A DNA stretch of 64,000 nucleotides, taken from positions 62,001 through 126,000 of the forward strand of contig NZ_JAMXFD010000010.1 in NCBI RefSeq assembly GCF_025370875.1. The letters are read 5' to 3'. A program made the position numbers and the translations under genes. How positions within the stretch are numbered: position 1 is the first letter of the stretch; every line of letters begins with the position of its first letter. This DNA comes from Laspinema palackyanum D2c (lineage in GTDB: Bacteria; Cyanobacteriota; Cyanobacteriia; Cyanobacteriales; Laspinemataceae). Below, piece by piece: positions 36,193-44,900 of the stretch. Under the pieces are notes generated by a model that worked only from the letters and a program-made list of their open reading frames with translations, made no database searches and was not told the DNA's origin.

Positions 36193-37641
36193 ATGAGTTT
36201 CTGCCTAAATCCTCAATGTCAGAAGCCCCAGAACCAGGATGGGGCGCAATATTGTGCCAATTGTGGCGCGAGGTTAAGGTTGGGCGATCGCTACCGTGCC
36301 ATCCAACCGATCGCGGCGGGTGGTTTTGGCAGAACCTTTCTGGCGATCGACGAATACAAACCCTCCAAACCCCGCTGCGTCATCAAACAATTCCACCCCG
36401 ACGCCCAGATTAACAGTAATTCCCCCAAAGCCTCCCAACTCTTCCGCCAAGAAGCCATCCAACTCGAACAACTGGGACAACATCCCCAAATACCCGACTT
36501 GCTGGCAACCTTTGAACAGGAAGGACGGCAATATTTAGTCCAAGAATTCATCGATGGACAACATTTGGCAGACGAACTGGCCTTCTCTGGTCCGTTCACC
36601 GACTCCCAAATTCGCCAACTGTTGAATAACTTACTCCCAGTCCTGCAATATGTCCACGATCGCCAGGTGATTCACCGGGATATCAAACCTGAAAATATCA
36701 TCCGGCGGCGCAGTGACGGACAACTTGTTTTAGTAGACTTTGGTTCCGCCAAAGCCGTCACCGGCACCAGTATCGGCAGAAGCGGCACCGTCATCGGTAG
36801 CGCCGGATATGCAGCCCCTGAACAGGCGATCGGGAAACCCACCTTTGCCAGCGATATCTACAGTCTGGGAATCACCTGCATCCATTTGATGACCCAAATC
36901 GAACCCTTTGAACTCTTCGACCCCCGAGAAGGGGCCTGGATCTGGCCGGACTATCTCGTCGATAATCCCGTCAGCGATTCCTTACGGCGGGTTTTGGACA
37001 AAATGCTGCAACAGCCCCTATCTCGGCGCTATAGTTCCGTCACCCAAGTCCTTGCCGATTTAAACCGCACCGGATCTGCCCCGAAACCCGCCCTCACCCC
37101 CCCGAAGAATGCCTTGTCATCCGTGGAGGAGTTAGGGGAGCAAATGACTCGCTTGCAGCAAGAAAAATCCGTCAGACTCGGGGTCAGTTACCTGTTATGG
37201 ATGGCAGGCTTTTTTGGAGTGGGGGGCCTGCATCGGTTTTATAACGGCAAATACGTCACCGGAGTCCTGTGGTTTTGTACCTGGAACTTGTTCTTTTTAG
37301 GTCAAATGGTGGATGCGTTTATTATGCCGGGGATGGTGGATAAATACCAAGACAAGATGAGAAAAAAACTCGGAATATCCGAAACTGGAGTCCCATTAGC
37401 TCCCCAAAATGCGATTAGCCAAACCCTCAGCCTGCAAACCCAAGATCAACTCATGATCGCCCTGGTGAGAGCCGCCCAAGTCCGAGGGGGCTACCTTTCC
37501 GTCACCCAAGCTGTCATGGACACTAATCGGGGCTTTAGCGAAGTCGAACAAGCCCTCACCCAGATGGTGTCCGCCGGTTATGTCAGCGTAGAAAACGACC
37601 CCGTTTCCGGAGTCGTCATCTATCGATTCAACGAATTGTGA
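36193..37641 (+). CDS. Zinc-ribbon Ser/Thr kinase with TM2 and winged-helix-like C-terminus
   Basis: 482 residues from the ATG at 36193 (MSFCLNPQC). A CxxxxC...CxxC zinc ribbon (about 4-28) is followed by a Hanks-type kinase: glycine loop AAGGFGRTF, Lys in CVIKQF, HRDIKPENII catalytic loop, VDFGSAK (DFG) and GYAAPEQA (APE). After a linker, residues ~330-400 form a TM2 domain with two membrane helices (WMAGFFGVGGLHRFYNGKY, QMVDAFIMPG). The last ~70 residues look like a small winged helix. The kinase would thus face the cytoplasm, tethered by the TM2 pair. The input ligand and targets are unknown. Confidence 0.92.
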   Translation: MSFCLNPQCQKPQNQDGAQYCANCGARLRLGDRYRAIQPIAAGGFGRTFLAIDEYKPSKPRCVIKQFHPDAQINSNSPKASQLFRQEAIQLEQLGQHPQIPDLLATFEQEGRQYLVQEFIDGQHLADELAFSGPFTDSQIRQLLNNLLPVLQYVHDRQVIHRDIKPENIIRRRSDGQLVLVDFGSAKAVTGTSIGRSGTVIGSAGYAAPEQAIGKPTFASDIYSLGITCIHLMTQIEPFELFDPREGAWIWPDYLVDNPVSDSLRRVLDKMLQQPLSRRYSSVTQVLADLNRTGSAPKPALTPPKNALSSVEELGEQMTRLQQEKSVRLGVSYLLWMAGFFGVGGLHRFYNGKYVTGVLWFCTWNLFFLGQMVDAFIMPGMVDKYQDKMRKKLGISETGVPLAPQNAISQTLSLQTQDQLMIALVRAAQVRGGYLSVTQAVMDTNRGFSEVEQALTQMVSAGYVSVENDPVSGVVIYRFNEL

Positions 37642-37644
37642 GGA

Positions 37645-38337
37645 CTAATTACGAGTTACCCACTTTTGAGCCGTCAGTCTTTGCACGACATAAAAGACCA
37701 ACCCATCGAGGTCAATCTTACGTTCGTCAATCAAGAAGGGCTCTAAAGTGCTCGGTTGGCTGACCCGCTCAAAGCAGGAAAACGCTCTAGGTCCTTTGAT
37801 ATCCTCCGTGGGGAAATAAACCCGGAAATGACGGGATCCGTTCAACCAATCCCCCTTAACCTGCGCCCAGCTTTCCTCTGAGGTAAAACCGGGCATGGTC
37901 ACTTTTTGCTTGGACCAAGCGATTTGTAGGTCCTCAATCCCCTTTTGGGCGAGGGCCGTTTTCAAGGCCGGGATATAATCCTGTTCGATGAACTCCGCAA
38001 AGGGTTTATCTTCTACGGCTGGAGCCTTCGCCTTTTTCGCGGCTGCTTCCGGTTTGGCATCCTCTCCCTTAGCTGCCTTCCCTGGGGGTTTAGCAGCAGC
38101 TTTGGCTGCTGGTTTTTTGGCTTTGGGTTCCGCTGCCGCATTCGGGTTCTCTTCCGGATTAGCACTCGCCGGATCGGGAGTGTTTGCCGTTGGCATATCC
38201 GTTGCTTGGGGTTCTTCGATACTCGGGGCCTGCTCTTTAGAGGCGGCTGGAGTCACCGATTCTCCCGCATTCGGATTCGCCGGGGGAGTCGTCGGATTTG
38301 TGGATGCTTCCTCTGAGTTAGGTTTGTCTGCTGACAT
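37645..38337 (-). CDS. DUF2996 protein with Ala/Pro/Lys-rich N-terminus
   Basis: 230 residues. The first ~115 are low-complexity (Ala, Pro, Glu, Lys), with runs such as KKPAAKAAAKPPGKAAKG. The C-terminal ~115 (KPFAEFIEQDYIPALKTAL to the end, including SRHFRVYFPTEDIKGP and FYVVQRL) match the cyanobacterial/plant DUF2996 pattern as I remember it; no function is assigned. It is the last of three minus-strand genes 37645-39849 (gaps 13 and ~100 bp), which are likely co-transcribed. It almost touches the convergent kinase gene, whose stop is 3 bp away. Cytosolic or thylakoid-associated; unproven. Confidence 0.8.
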   Translation of the reverse strand: MSADKPNSEEASTNPTTPPANPNAGESVTPAASKEQAPSIEEPQATDMPTANTPDPASANPEENPNAAAEPKAKKPAAKAAAKPPGKAAKGEDAKPEAAAKKAKAPAVEDKPFAEFIEQDYIPALKTALAQKGIEDLQIAWSKQKVTMPGFTSEESWAQVKGDWLNGSRHFRVYFPTEDIKGPRAFSCFERVSQPSTLEPFLIDERKIDLDGLVFYVVQRLTAQKWVTRN

Positions 38338-38350
38338 GGTTTCTCCTCAA

Positions 38351-39238
38351 TTAAATCTCGGCAACGGCTCGTTCAATCAACCGATGAGCTAGGGTTTGAA
38401 TCCCTGTATGCTCATAGTAATTGGTGGACATATCCAAGAACGCCGCTAAATAGTCCAACTTATCATCGGATACTTCGATAAATTGCTGAAGGCTGTTGGC
38501 AACTTTTTGGGGAGTTAATCCGCGAGAGGCGACAAAGTTATTCATCCAACCGGAGGTGGAGGCGAAACTTTGCCCAATAAAACCCAGTTGACCCGCCGGA
38601 TTTCCTCCAGGAATCATGCTACTGAGTTTTTTAAACATTCCATTTTCTTGTAAGTCGCCGGGATTCAATCCGCTGATTACGGATTGGGCTTTCATGACAA
38701 AGTTGGGACCCAGGGGAATCAGACCATCAAAGCAGACGAGGGCCGTCATCCGCATCAGGGATTCGCCGCTGTAGTTGCCGAGGGAGTTGACAAAATCGCC
38801 GATGCTGTCGCCGGGGATGCCGTTGATTTGGCAAAAGGCAATTAATTCGGCGACGACTTTCAGGGAGAGGTCGATGGTTTGCGCTTTGTCCGCTCGGGGG
38901 GTAATTTTGTTAAGGAAGCCGAGTAAGCCGATTTTTTCTCCGACTTTGTTGGCGAGGGCGGCAGCGCCGAGGGTTCCCCCAAAACTATCGACGGTTTGGT
39001 AGATCCAGAGGGCGCGTTGATAGCCTTGGGATTTGTCGTTGTAAAGTTGGATGGCCCGATCGCCAATTTGTTGGATGACGGCTTGATCCGTTACGCCAGT
39101 AACGCTTTTAATGGTGTTTTCAAATCCCACAAGGTTATTCCACTGACCCGGAACGACAAAATCGAGGGCTCGCAGGGAGTGAACCGTTAGGTTATTGGTG
39201 GGGAGTTCGTCAACCAACTGAAAGATTGTTTTGCTCAC
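38351..39238 (-). CDS. Conserved cyanobacterial-type protein of unknown function
   Basis: 295 residues, no signal peptide, mainly helical in look (long amphipathic stretches), starting MSKTIFQLVDELPTNNLTVH. Hydrophobic Ala/Gly-rich segments (GGTLGAAALANKVGEKIGLLG) could be membrane-surface helices. I do not recognise the family. It is the middle gene of the minus-strand trio; the start is 13 bp upstream-adjacent to DUF2996 in transcript order, which suggests coupled expression. Confidence 0.7.
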   Translation of the reverse strand: MSKTIFQLVDELPTNNLTVHSLRALDFVVPGQWNNLVGFENTIKSVTGVTDQAVIQQIGDRAIQLYNDKSQGYQRALWIYQTVDSFGGTLGAAALANKVGEKIGLLGFLNKITPRADKAQTIDLSLKVVAELIAFCQINGIPGDSIGDFVNSLGNYSGESLMRMTALVCFDGLIPLGPNFVMKAQSVISGLNPGDLQENGMFKKLSSMIPGGNPAGQLGFIGQSFASTSGWMNNFVASRGLTPQKVANSLQQFIEVSDDKLDYLAAFLDMSTNYYEHTGIQTLAHRLIERAVAEI

Positions 39239-39339
39239 AGGAGTCTCCTAGTGTAGGGGGAATAGGTGAAATGGTAATTTTTTGGACGGGTAAGAGTCGG
39301 CTTTTTGCTATCGGTTAGCCTTTGAACGGGGAATTTTTA

Positions 39340-39849
39340 TTATTTCAGTTGCTGGAGTCCGTTGAGATTAAATTGCTGCAACCAGGTTTCGCGATCGCTG
39401 GCGGTAAAGGCGGGATTTCGCGATTGGATTTTCACTTGGAAGCGATCGCCCACTAAAATCGCGGTATCGTTCGGCGTCAGGGACGAAGACGGATATCCAC
39501 CGACTCGGGTGTTACTCTGCTGGAATTTTGTCACTGCACTGGGATTGGTGACGGTATCAGAAATGGATAACATCGCCATATCTTGGTTCCCTTGTTGCAA
39601 TTTGGCCTCGGCAAACCCCTCTTTTTCTTGGGTATAGACGAGACTATATCCCCCACTGGCTGAGGGAAATAGGCGGTTAAAGGAACTGCCGGGGACGGGT
39701 TGACCCGCTGCGCTGTTAACTTCTGTACTTTGTTGCTGTGCGCCATCCCACCGGGAAGGTTCTTGGACTTCACCGCAAGCACTCACCAAGAGTAACAATC
39801 CCAAGCAGGATGAGAGTAAAATCTGACGCAGACGAGGTAATTTCATCAT
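39340..39849 (-). CDS. Putative lipoprotein
   Basis: 169 residues. The N-terminus MMKLPRLRQILLSSCLGLLL followed by LVSACGE is a lipoprotein signal with lipobox V-S-A-C (Cys at about 25). The mature part, with SYLVYTQEKEGFAEAKL-like and DTAILVGDRFQVKIQSRN sequence, looks beta-rich and small. The family is not firmly recognised. It is first in the minus-strand trio. It should be membrane-anchored on the periplasmic face or at the thylakoid lumen side. Either of the two leading Met codons may be the start. Confidence 0.72.
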   Translation of the reverse strand: MMKLPRLRQILLSSCLGLLLLVSACGEVQEPSRWDGAQQQSTEVNSAAGQPVPGSSFNRLFPSASGGYSLVYTQEKEGFAEAKLQQGNQDMAMLSISDTVTNPSAVTKFQQSNTRVGGYPSSSLTPNDTAILVGDRFQVKIQSRNPAFTASDRETWLQQFNLNGLQQLK

Positions 39850-39911
39850 TTTCTCTTAGTGTTCTGTTTTGAACCGTAGGTAATACCTGCCATTTTACCG
39901 GGGATTTCTCA

Positions 39912-40080
39912 TGGATACCGGAGTAGCAGTGGCGATCGGCCCAGAGAGGCCCTTGGAGGAGACCTCACCCAGCAATTGTAGGGTGGGCAATGCCCCGTCC
40001 GAACAGCTATGTGGGCAGTGCCCACCCTACAATTGCTCCTGGATACCGGAGTAGCAGTGGCGATCGGCCCAGAGAGGCCC
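39912..40080. repeat. Inverted repeat flanked by 41-bp direct repeats
   Basis: TGGATACCGGAGTAGCAGTG (41-bp unit to GAGAGGCCC) occurs at 39912-39952 and again at 40040-40080. Between them AGCAATTGTAGGGTGGGCA and its exact complement TGCCCACCCTACAATTGCT form a 19-bp stem with a ~29-nt loop. It has the look of an insertion with a duplicated flank, or of two nested repeats; no coding sequence is inside. Confidence 0.8.
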
Positions 40081-40279
40081 AGAGGTCCCTTGGCAGAATG
40101 GGCCAACAGAATCTTAGAGTCACGAAGGCACGATTCAGCATAGGATATTAAAAAGCGGACTTACGGGATTGGCTGTTATGCACCCCAGGCTATGGATGGG
40201 TCAACAGTATTGATCTGAACCGATTGGGTACAACCGTAAGTCCCGTTCAAGTCAAGGCCCTCGTACTCCTACGTCGTTG

Positions 40280-40813
40280 ATGGATATTATCGAGTTTTTC
40301 CAACATAGTGCCGGGAAGTGGTTTTCCCAACGAACCTGTCAAGATCTCCCTGCGGTCAAATCTGTAGCAGGCACAACTGACCTTTGGCTGGATGCCTTGT
40401 CATCGGAGGACCCAGAGGCGATCGCCCTTTGTCAAGAGCATGGCATTGATCCGGCAGAGGCATTAGGTGGCGTGCGGATTCGATGGGAAAATAAACCCAG
40501 CGACTCTGAACCGAAACAATCGGGTTCAACTCTTTTAGTGGCGATCGGCAATGGTTCTCAACCGAATGAAGGCCAATTGCTTCGCAAATCCCCGACTTCT
40601 GAGCCATTACCAACTCAGAGTCGTTACATTATTGGCAGTGATGATGTAGTGACGTTCATTGCGGAATCTGACAATCTTTATACAGAAGAACGGATCTGGT
40701 TTGCCAGTGATAATTTGCGCCTAAGAACTCATGTTGTTAAGCGATCGGATGGATTTAGTCTAGCTTCTTTCTACAGTGAAATTCGCATGGGCGGAAAACC
40801 CAAGGAAGCTTAA
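40280..40813 (+). CDS. CpcS/CpeS-family phycobiliprotein lyase
   Basis: 177 residues from the ATG at 40280; the TTG just upstream is less likely. It begins MDIIEFFQHSAGKWFSQRTC, the characteristic opening of CpcS/CpeS-type chromophore lyases, which fold as lipocalin-like barrels and attach phycocyanobilin (or phycoerythrobilin) to Cys84-type sites of phycobiliproteins. Later strands include ERIWFASDNLRLRTHVV and FSLASFYSEIRMG, also family-typical. Which subunit and bilin it serves cannot be told. No phycobilisome structural genes are adjacent. It sits between two repeat clusters. Confidence 0.85.
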   Translation: MDIIEFFQHSAGKWFSQRTCQDLPAVKSVAGTTDLWLDALSSEDPEAIALCQEHGIDPAEALGGVRIRWENKPSDSEPKQSGSTLLVAIGNGSQPNEGQLLRKSPTSEPLPTQSRYIIGSDDVVTFIAESDNLYTEERIWFASDNLRLRTHVVKRSDGFSLASFYSEIRMGGKPKEA

Positions 40814-40857
40814 ATCTATCCACCTGTCAATCATTTACGCTGAAGTCGTTCCTTAAT

Positions 40858-41245
40858 TGTTCGTAGTAACGACTTCAGTCGTTCTTAACTGTTCGTAGTA
40901 ACGACTTCAGTCGTTCCTTAATTGTTCGTAGTAACGACTTCAGTCGTTCTTAACTGTTCGTAGTAACGACTTCAGTCGTTCTCTTCTCTTATGTTCAACG
41001 TCCAGACTTCAGTGGTTCCTTAGCCCTATCATCAATCACTTTAAAGGGATAAGCATTAGAATAATTGATGAAAACTCCCTCGATTATTTTTGCCGACAAG
41101 GGTTGCATTGGGTTTGGAATACTGGGTGATTGAATTACGAACATCGGGAAATAACGACTGAAGTCGTTACTACAAACGGGGAAATAACGACTGAAGTCGT
41201 TACTACAAACGGGGAAATAACGACTGAAGTCGTTACTACAAACGG
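40858..41245. repeat. Second mirror-arranged hairpin cluster
   Basis: Four copies of GTTCGTAGTAACGACTTCAG with hairpins (40858-40981) face three opposite copies (41147-41243), enclosing ~160 bp without a gene. A degraded copy (CAGACTTCAGTGGTTCC) is visible near 41005. The layout repeats that at 17337-17731. Confidence 0.9.
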
Positions 41246-41517
41246 GAAAATAGAGTGGGGTCCCTCTGAACCAAGCCATTTAAAATCCTGAAAGGGGATT
41301 GCAGAATTCTGAGAAATACTCTACACTTTCGTGAATACCACCCAAAAGGAAGGCAAAGTGACTACATAGCAGGGATTTGGGAAAGTGCAACCGCCCAAAG
41401 AAAACCGGCAAATGCACAGCAAAGCGGGCGGCGGCAGCACAGAAGTATGAGAAAATGAAAGAAGGGGAAAGGCCCGAATTTCATGTTTTTAGATGAGGTT
41501 GCCGGGAATAGGCCCCT
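41246..41517. other. Gene-free stretch, nothing firm
   Basis: Roughly 270 bp between the repeat cluster and the FtsK remnant. No frame, RNA gene or repeat family could be supported; it may be further decayed sequence of the same lost gene. Confidence 0.4.
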
Positions 41518-41815
41518 CTATCCCGACTGGGATAAGTCAATCGTTGAAGCAAATAGGCTTTGCAATCGATATAACTGGGAGCCCATTGGGTAGGGTAAAT
41601 CTCCTTTGTCGAGCAGATAAGTAGCGGATGTTTCTTGTCCGCCTAAAATAATAGGGTAGTCGGCGTCAGTAGCAGTTCTCAGGGCAACTCTTCCGGGTAA
41701 ATTTGAGAGGAAATTCGGTGTAACCCCGTTATTGTCTGGGCTTTAGGGTGGCAATAATCAGATGAATTCCGGCAGCTTTTGCCATTGCACCGAGTCGTTT
41801 AATGTTGTTTCCCAT
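41518..41815 (-). pseudogene. Frameshifted remnant of an FtsK/SpoIIIE-type DNA translocase
   Basis: On the minus strand two frames join at a frameshift near 41740. First frame: MGNNIKRLGAMAKAAGIHLI then IATLKP; second: NNGVTPNFLSNLPGRVALRT, ATDADYPIILGGQETSATYL, LDKGDLPYPMGSQLYRLQS, to TAG at 41518. This order (aGIHLIxATxxP, NGV..NFxxxLPxRVAxRxAxxxDxxxIL, ..LLxKGDxxY) is that of the ATPase C-terminal lobe of FtsK-like translocases. The Walker motifs and gamma domain are missing. It is a decayed fragment directly upstream of, and opposite to, the NOS gene. Confidence 0.75.
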
Positions 41816-41960
41816 GCTAAATGAGAGCAAAACCCAAATTAATCCCCGTCTGGCAAACCGAGGTAAGGGGAGAGATTAAAATCGAAAATGTTGGGTCTCA
41901 TTTGCAACTATCCGAGTCTCCTTACGCCTGTTCTAACTCTATAGGTAAAGATAAGTAAAG

Positions 41961-44900
41961 ATGCAAGAACTAGAAACCCTTAATAACCAGAGCATTATTC
42001 GTCTAACTGAAATTTCTGCTACTGACTTTCCGGTTAGTAATAGCTATAAGTACAAGTGTCGAGTACAGGTAATCTCTCATGAGGGAGAGACTTCCCTGGA
42101 AAAGGAGTTGTTTGTCCGAATGCAGCCCAACTGGCTAGTGGACTTAAAGAATCAAGGGGACTGCACGATCGCCATTACCCTTTGCTATCGAGAAGGAGAC
42201 ATTACTCATCCCTGGCAAGATGCAGGAACCGTTACATTTACGACAGAAGATTGTCTAAAAGGTGAACGTAATGCTGATTTGGAATTTCCCATCACCACCT
42301 GGGAACAAGCCCCGGAGTTAAAACTGAAAGCCCGTCTAACCCAAAGCAGCAGTGAAACCATTAGCAACACCATTACAGTATTTAGCAAACAAAATAGTTC
42401 TCGTCGGCGAACTCAAGGTACAGCAGAAAAAGCAGAATTTGAGCTTCCTCAACCCACAATACTGACACCGCCAGAAGAAGTCATTGTCAAAGATGTATGG
42501 AACAAATTGCGCGCTTGGAAAGAACTCCAAATGGAGAAATTTTTCAAGCGCTTACTGCTAGAAGAACCAGAATTAGAGTATTTATTTGGTGAAGCCATTG
42601 ACAGTATGAGCGACTTTTTTTATGAGTTGTTCGACTGTGCCATTCACCAACTGCAACCCGAAACTCAAATTATCCTGGCAGAACCCTTAACAGGTGTGCC
42701 ACCAGAACAGGAACATGGTTTTAAAACCGTAGCAGAATATGGAAGTTTCTTTGCTGATACGGGAATGCGTCCTCAACATTGGTTAAAGGCGCGACAGGTG
42801 TGGATGTGGATGCTACCCTCAACGGCTTATTTAGAAGAATATGACCGCGAAGATTTGAGCAAAAGTGAGAATTCTGCCCTCTACAAGTTCTTCACTACCC
42901 ATATAATTTTGCCGATGGTAGAGGCGATCCATCACTATGAAGCTGCATTACCACCGGAAACACTCAAAGAAATGGCAGCTTGCTGGGAGGTGTTTAGCCA
43001 GAACAAGCAGCAAATGGGGATGGAATTTTACCAAATTTTATTTGAGAAATATCCATTTGTATTGCCGATTTTTGGGCGGGCAGATATGGATTATCTATCC
43101 CTACATTTATTCCAAGCTTTAGAATTTCTAGTGCGCTGTCTGAAGACGGGTAGCAGTGATGAGATGTTGCAGGAACTGCGGTTTTTGGGGCAAGTTCACA
43201 GCTTTGCAGATGTGCCTAGCTGTGCCTATTCTGCGATCTCTGATACCCTATTTATCTTGTTTGACCGATATTTACCTAATTTCACCCCAGAACTACGGCA
43301 GGGGTGGCAGATATTGCTCGATCGCGTAGTGAACGTGGTTAAGATGCCTATGATCAATCAAGAACGGCTGCTGAAAAAAGCCAAACAGTTCCTAAATGTG
43401 ATTGCATCGGAACAGGCATGGGAAGCAGAAGATAAGGAAAGACGGTGGAAAGAAATTAAAGAGGAAGTCAAAGCCACCGGCACCTATACCCACAGCTATG
43501 AAGAACTGGCCTATGGAACTCAAGTAGCATGGCGCAACGCCTCAAAATGTGTAGGACGAATTGCCTGGAATAATATGGTAGTGCGCGATCGCCGCCATGT
43601 CACGGATCCCGATGAAATGTTCCGTGAGTGTCAGGAACACGTCAAATTTGCCACCAATGGGGGCAATTTGCAGATCACCATGACCGTATTTCGTCCCAAA
43701 CAGCCTAAGGAAAGATGGGGCGTGCGCTTTTGGAATTCCCAACTCTATCGCTATGCAGCTTATCAACAGCCCGATGGCAGCATTTTGGGCGATCCCGCCA
43801 ATCTGGATCTAACCAAGGCCATTATCAAATTAGGGTGGCAACCCCCACAACCCCCCACCGCTTATGACATCCTCCCTGTGGTGATTGAAGTTCCCGGTCA
43901 AGCACCAAAAATGTATCATTGGGAACCGGAAGAAGTCCTAGAAGTGCACATTGAACATCCCACAATTCCCGAATTTAAAGCCCTGGGAATGCGTTGGTAT
44001 GCCATTCCTGCTATTAGTAACTTCTCCGTTCATGTGGGCGGTATCCATTATGGCTGTATGCCCTTCAATGGCTGGTATATGGATACCGAGATTATGCGGG
44101 ATTTCCTCGATGAGTACCGCTATAACAAAATGGAGGAAATTGCCCAAGTTCTGAAATTAGATACCAGTTCTGAACAAACGTTATGGCGCGATCGCGTAGC
44201 CTTGGAACTAAACACGGCTATTCTCTACTCCTTTCAACAAGCAAAGGTGACAATGGTGGATCACCAAACCGCCTCCCGTCAATTTATGACCCATGATTTA
44301 CGGGAAAAGAAAGCGGGGCGAGAATGTCCAGCCGAATGGGCTTGGGTTGTACCCGCCACCGGGGGCAGTATATGTCCAGTATGGCATCATTCCATGCGAG
44401 ATTTTTATTTAGAACCGGCCTATCATCATGCCGCGGACCGTTGGGCAGTTGAAGATGGATTGGATCTAGAAAAACTCGCAGTGGTTGCCGATGAGGACGG
44501 AAATAAACAAGACCGGATTTTGATTCTTTATGCTTCGGAAACCGGAACAGCAGAAGGTTTTGCCCGTAAGGCCGCCCGTCAACTCAATCGCTACCGTCCC
44601 CAGGTCATGGCATTGGATGAATACAACACCAACAATCTGGCCTCAGAAAAGCTGTTATTAGTGGTTACTTCCACCTTTGGTAATGGCGAAATGCCCAGCA
44701 AAGGTAAGCGATTTTTACAATGGTTACAACAACAACCCAAGGGTTCGCTTCAAGGCTTAAATTATTCGGTGTTGGGCATTGGGAGCACGGTTTATGAACA
44801 ATTCTGCGCCGCCGCAATTTCCGTAGATAAGGCATTGGCAAAAGCCGGGGCAAACTGCATTGTACCGATTCACAAAGGGGATGAAATTAAAGGACAGGCC

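Noticed and set aside
44460-44520. Possible EF-hand or calmodulin-binding segment between NOS oxygenase and FMN domain (ADEDGNKQD)
   Set aside because: The spacing of acidic residues does not fit an EF-hand loop and there is no basic amphipathic helix.
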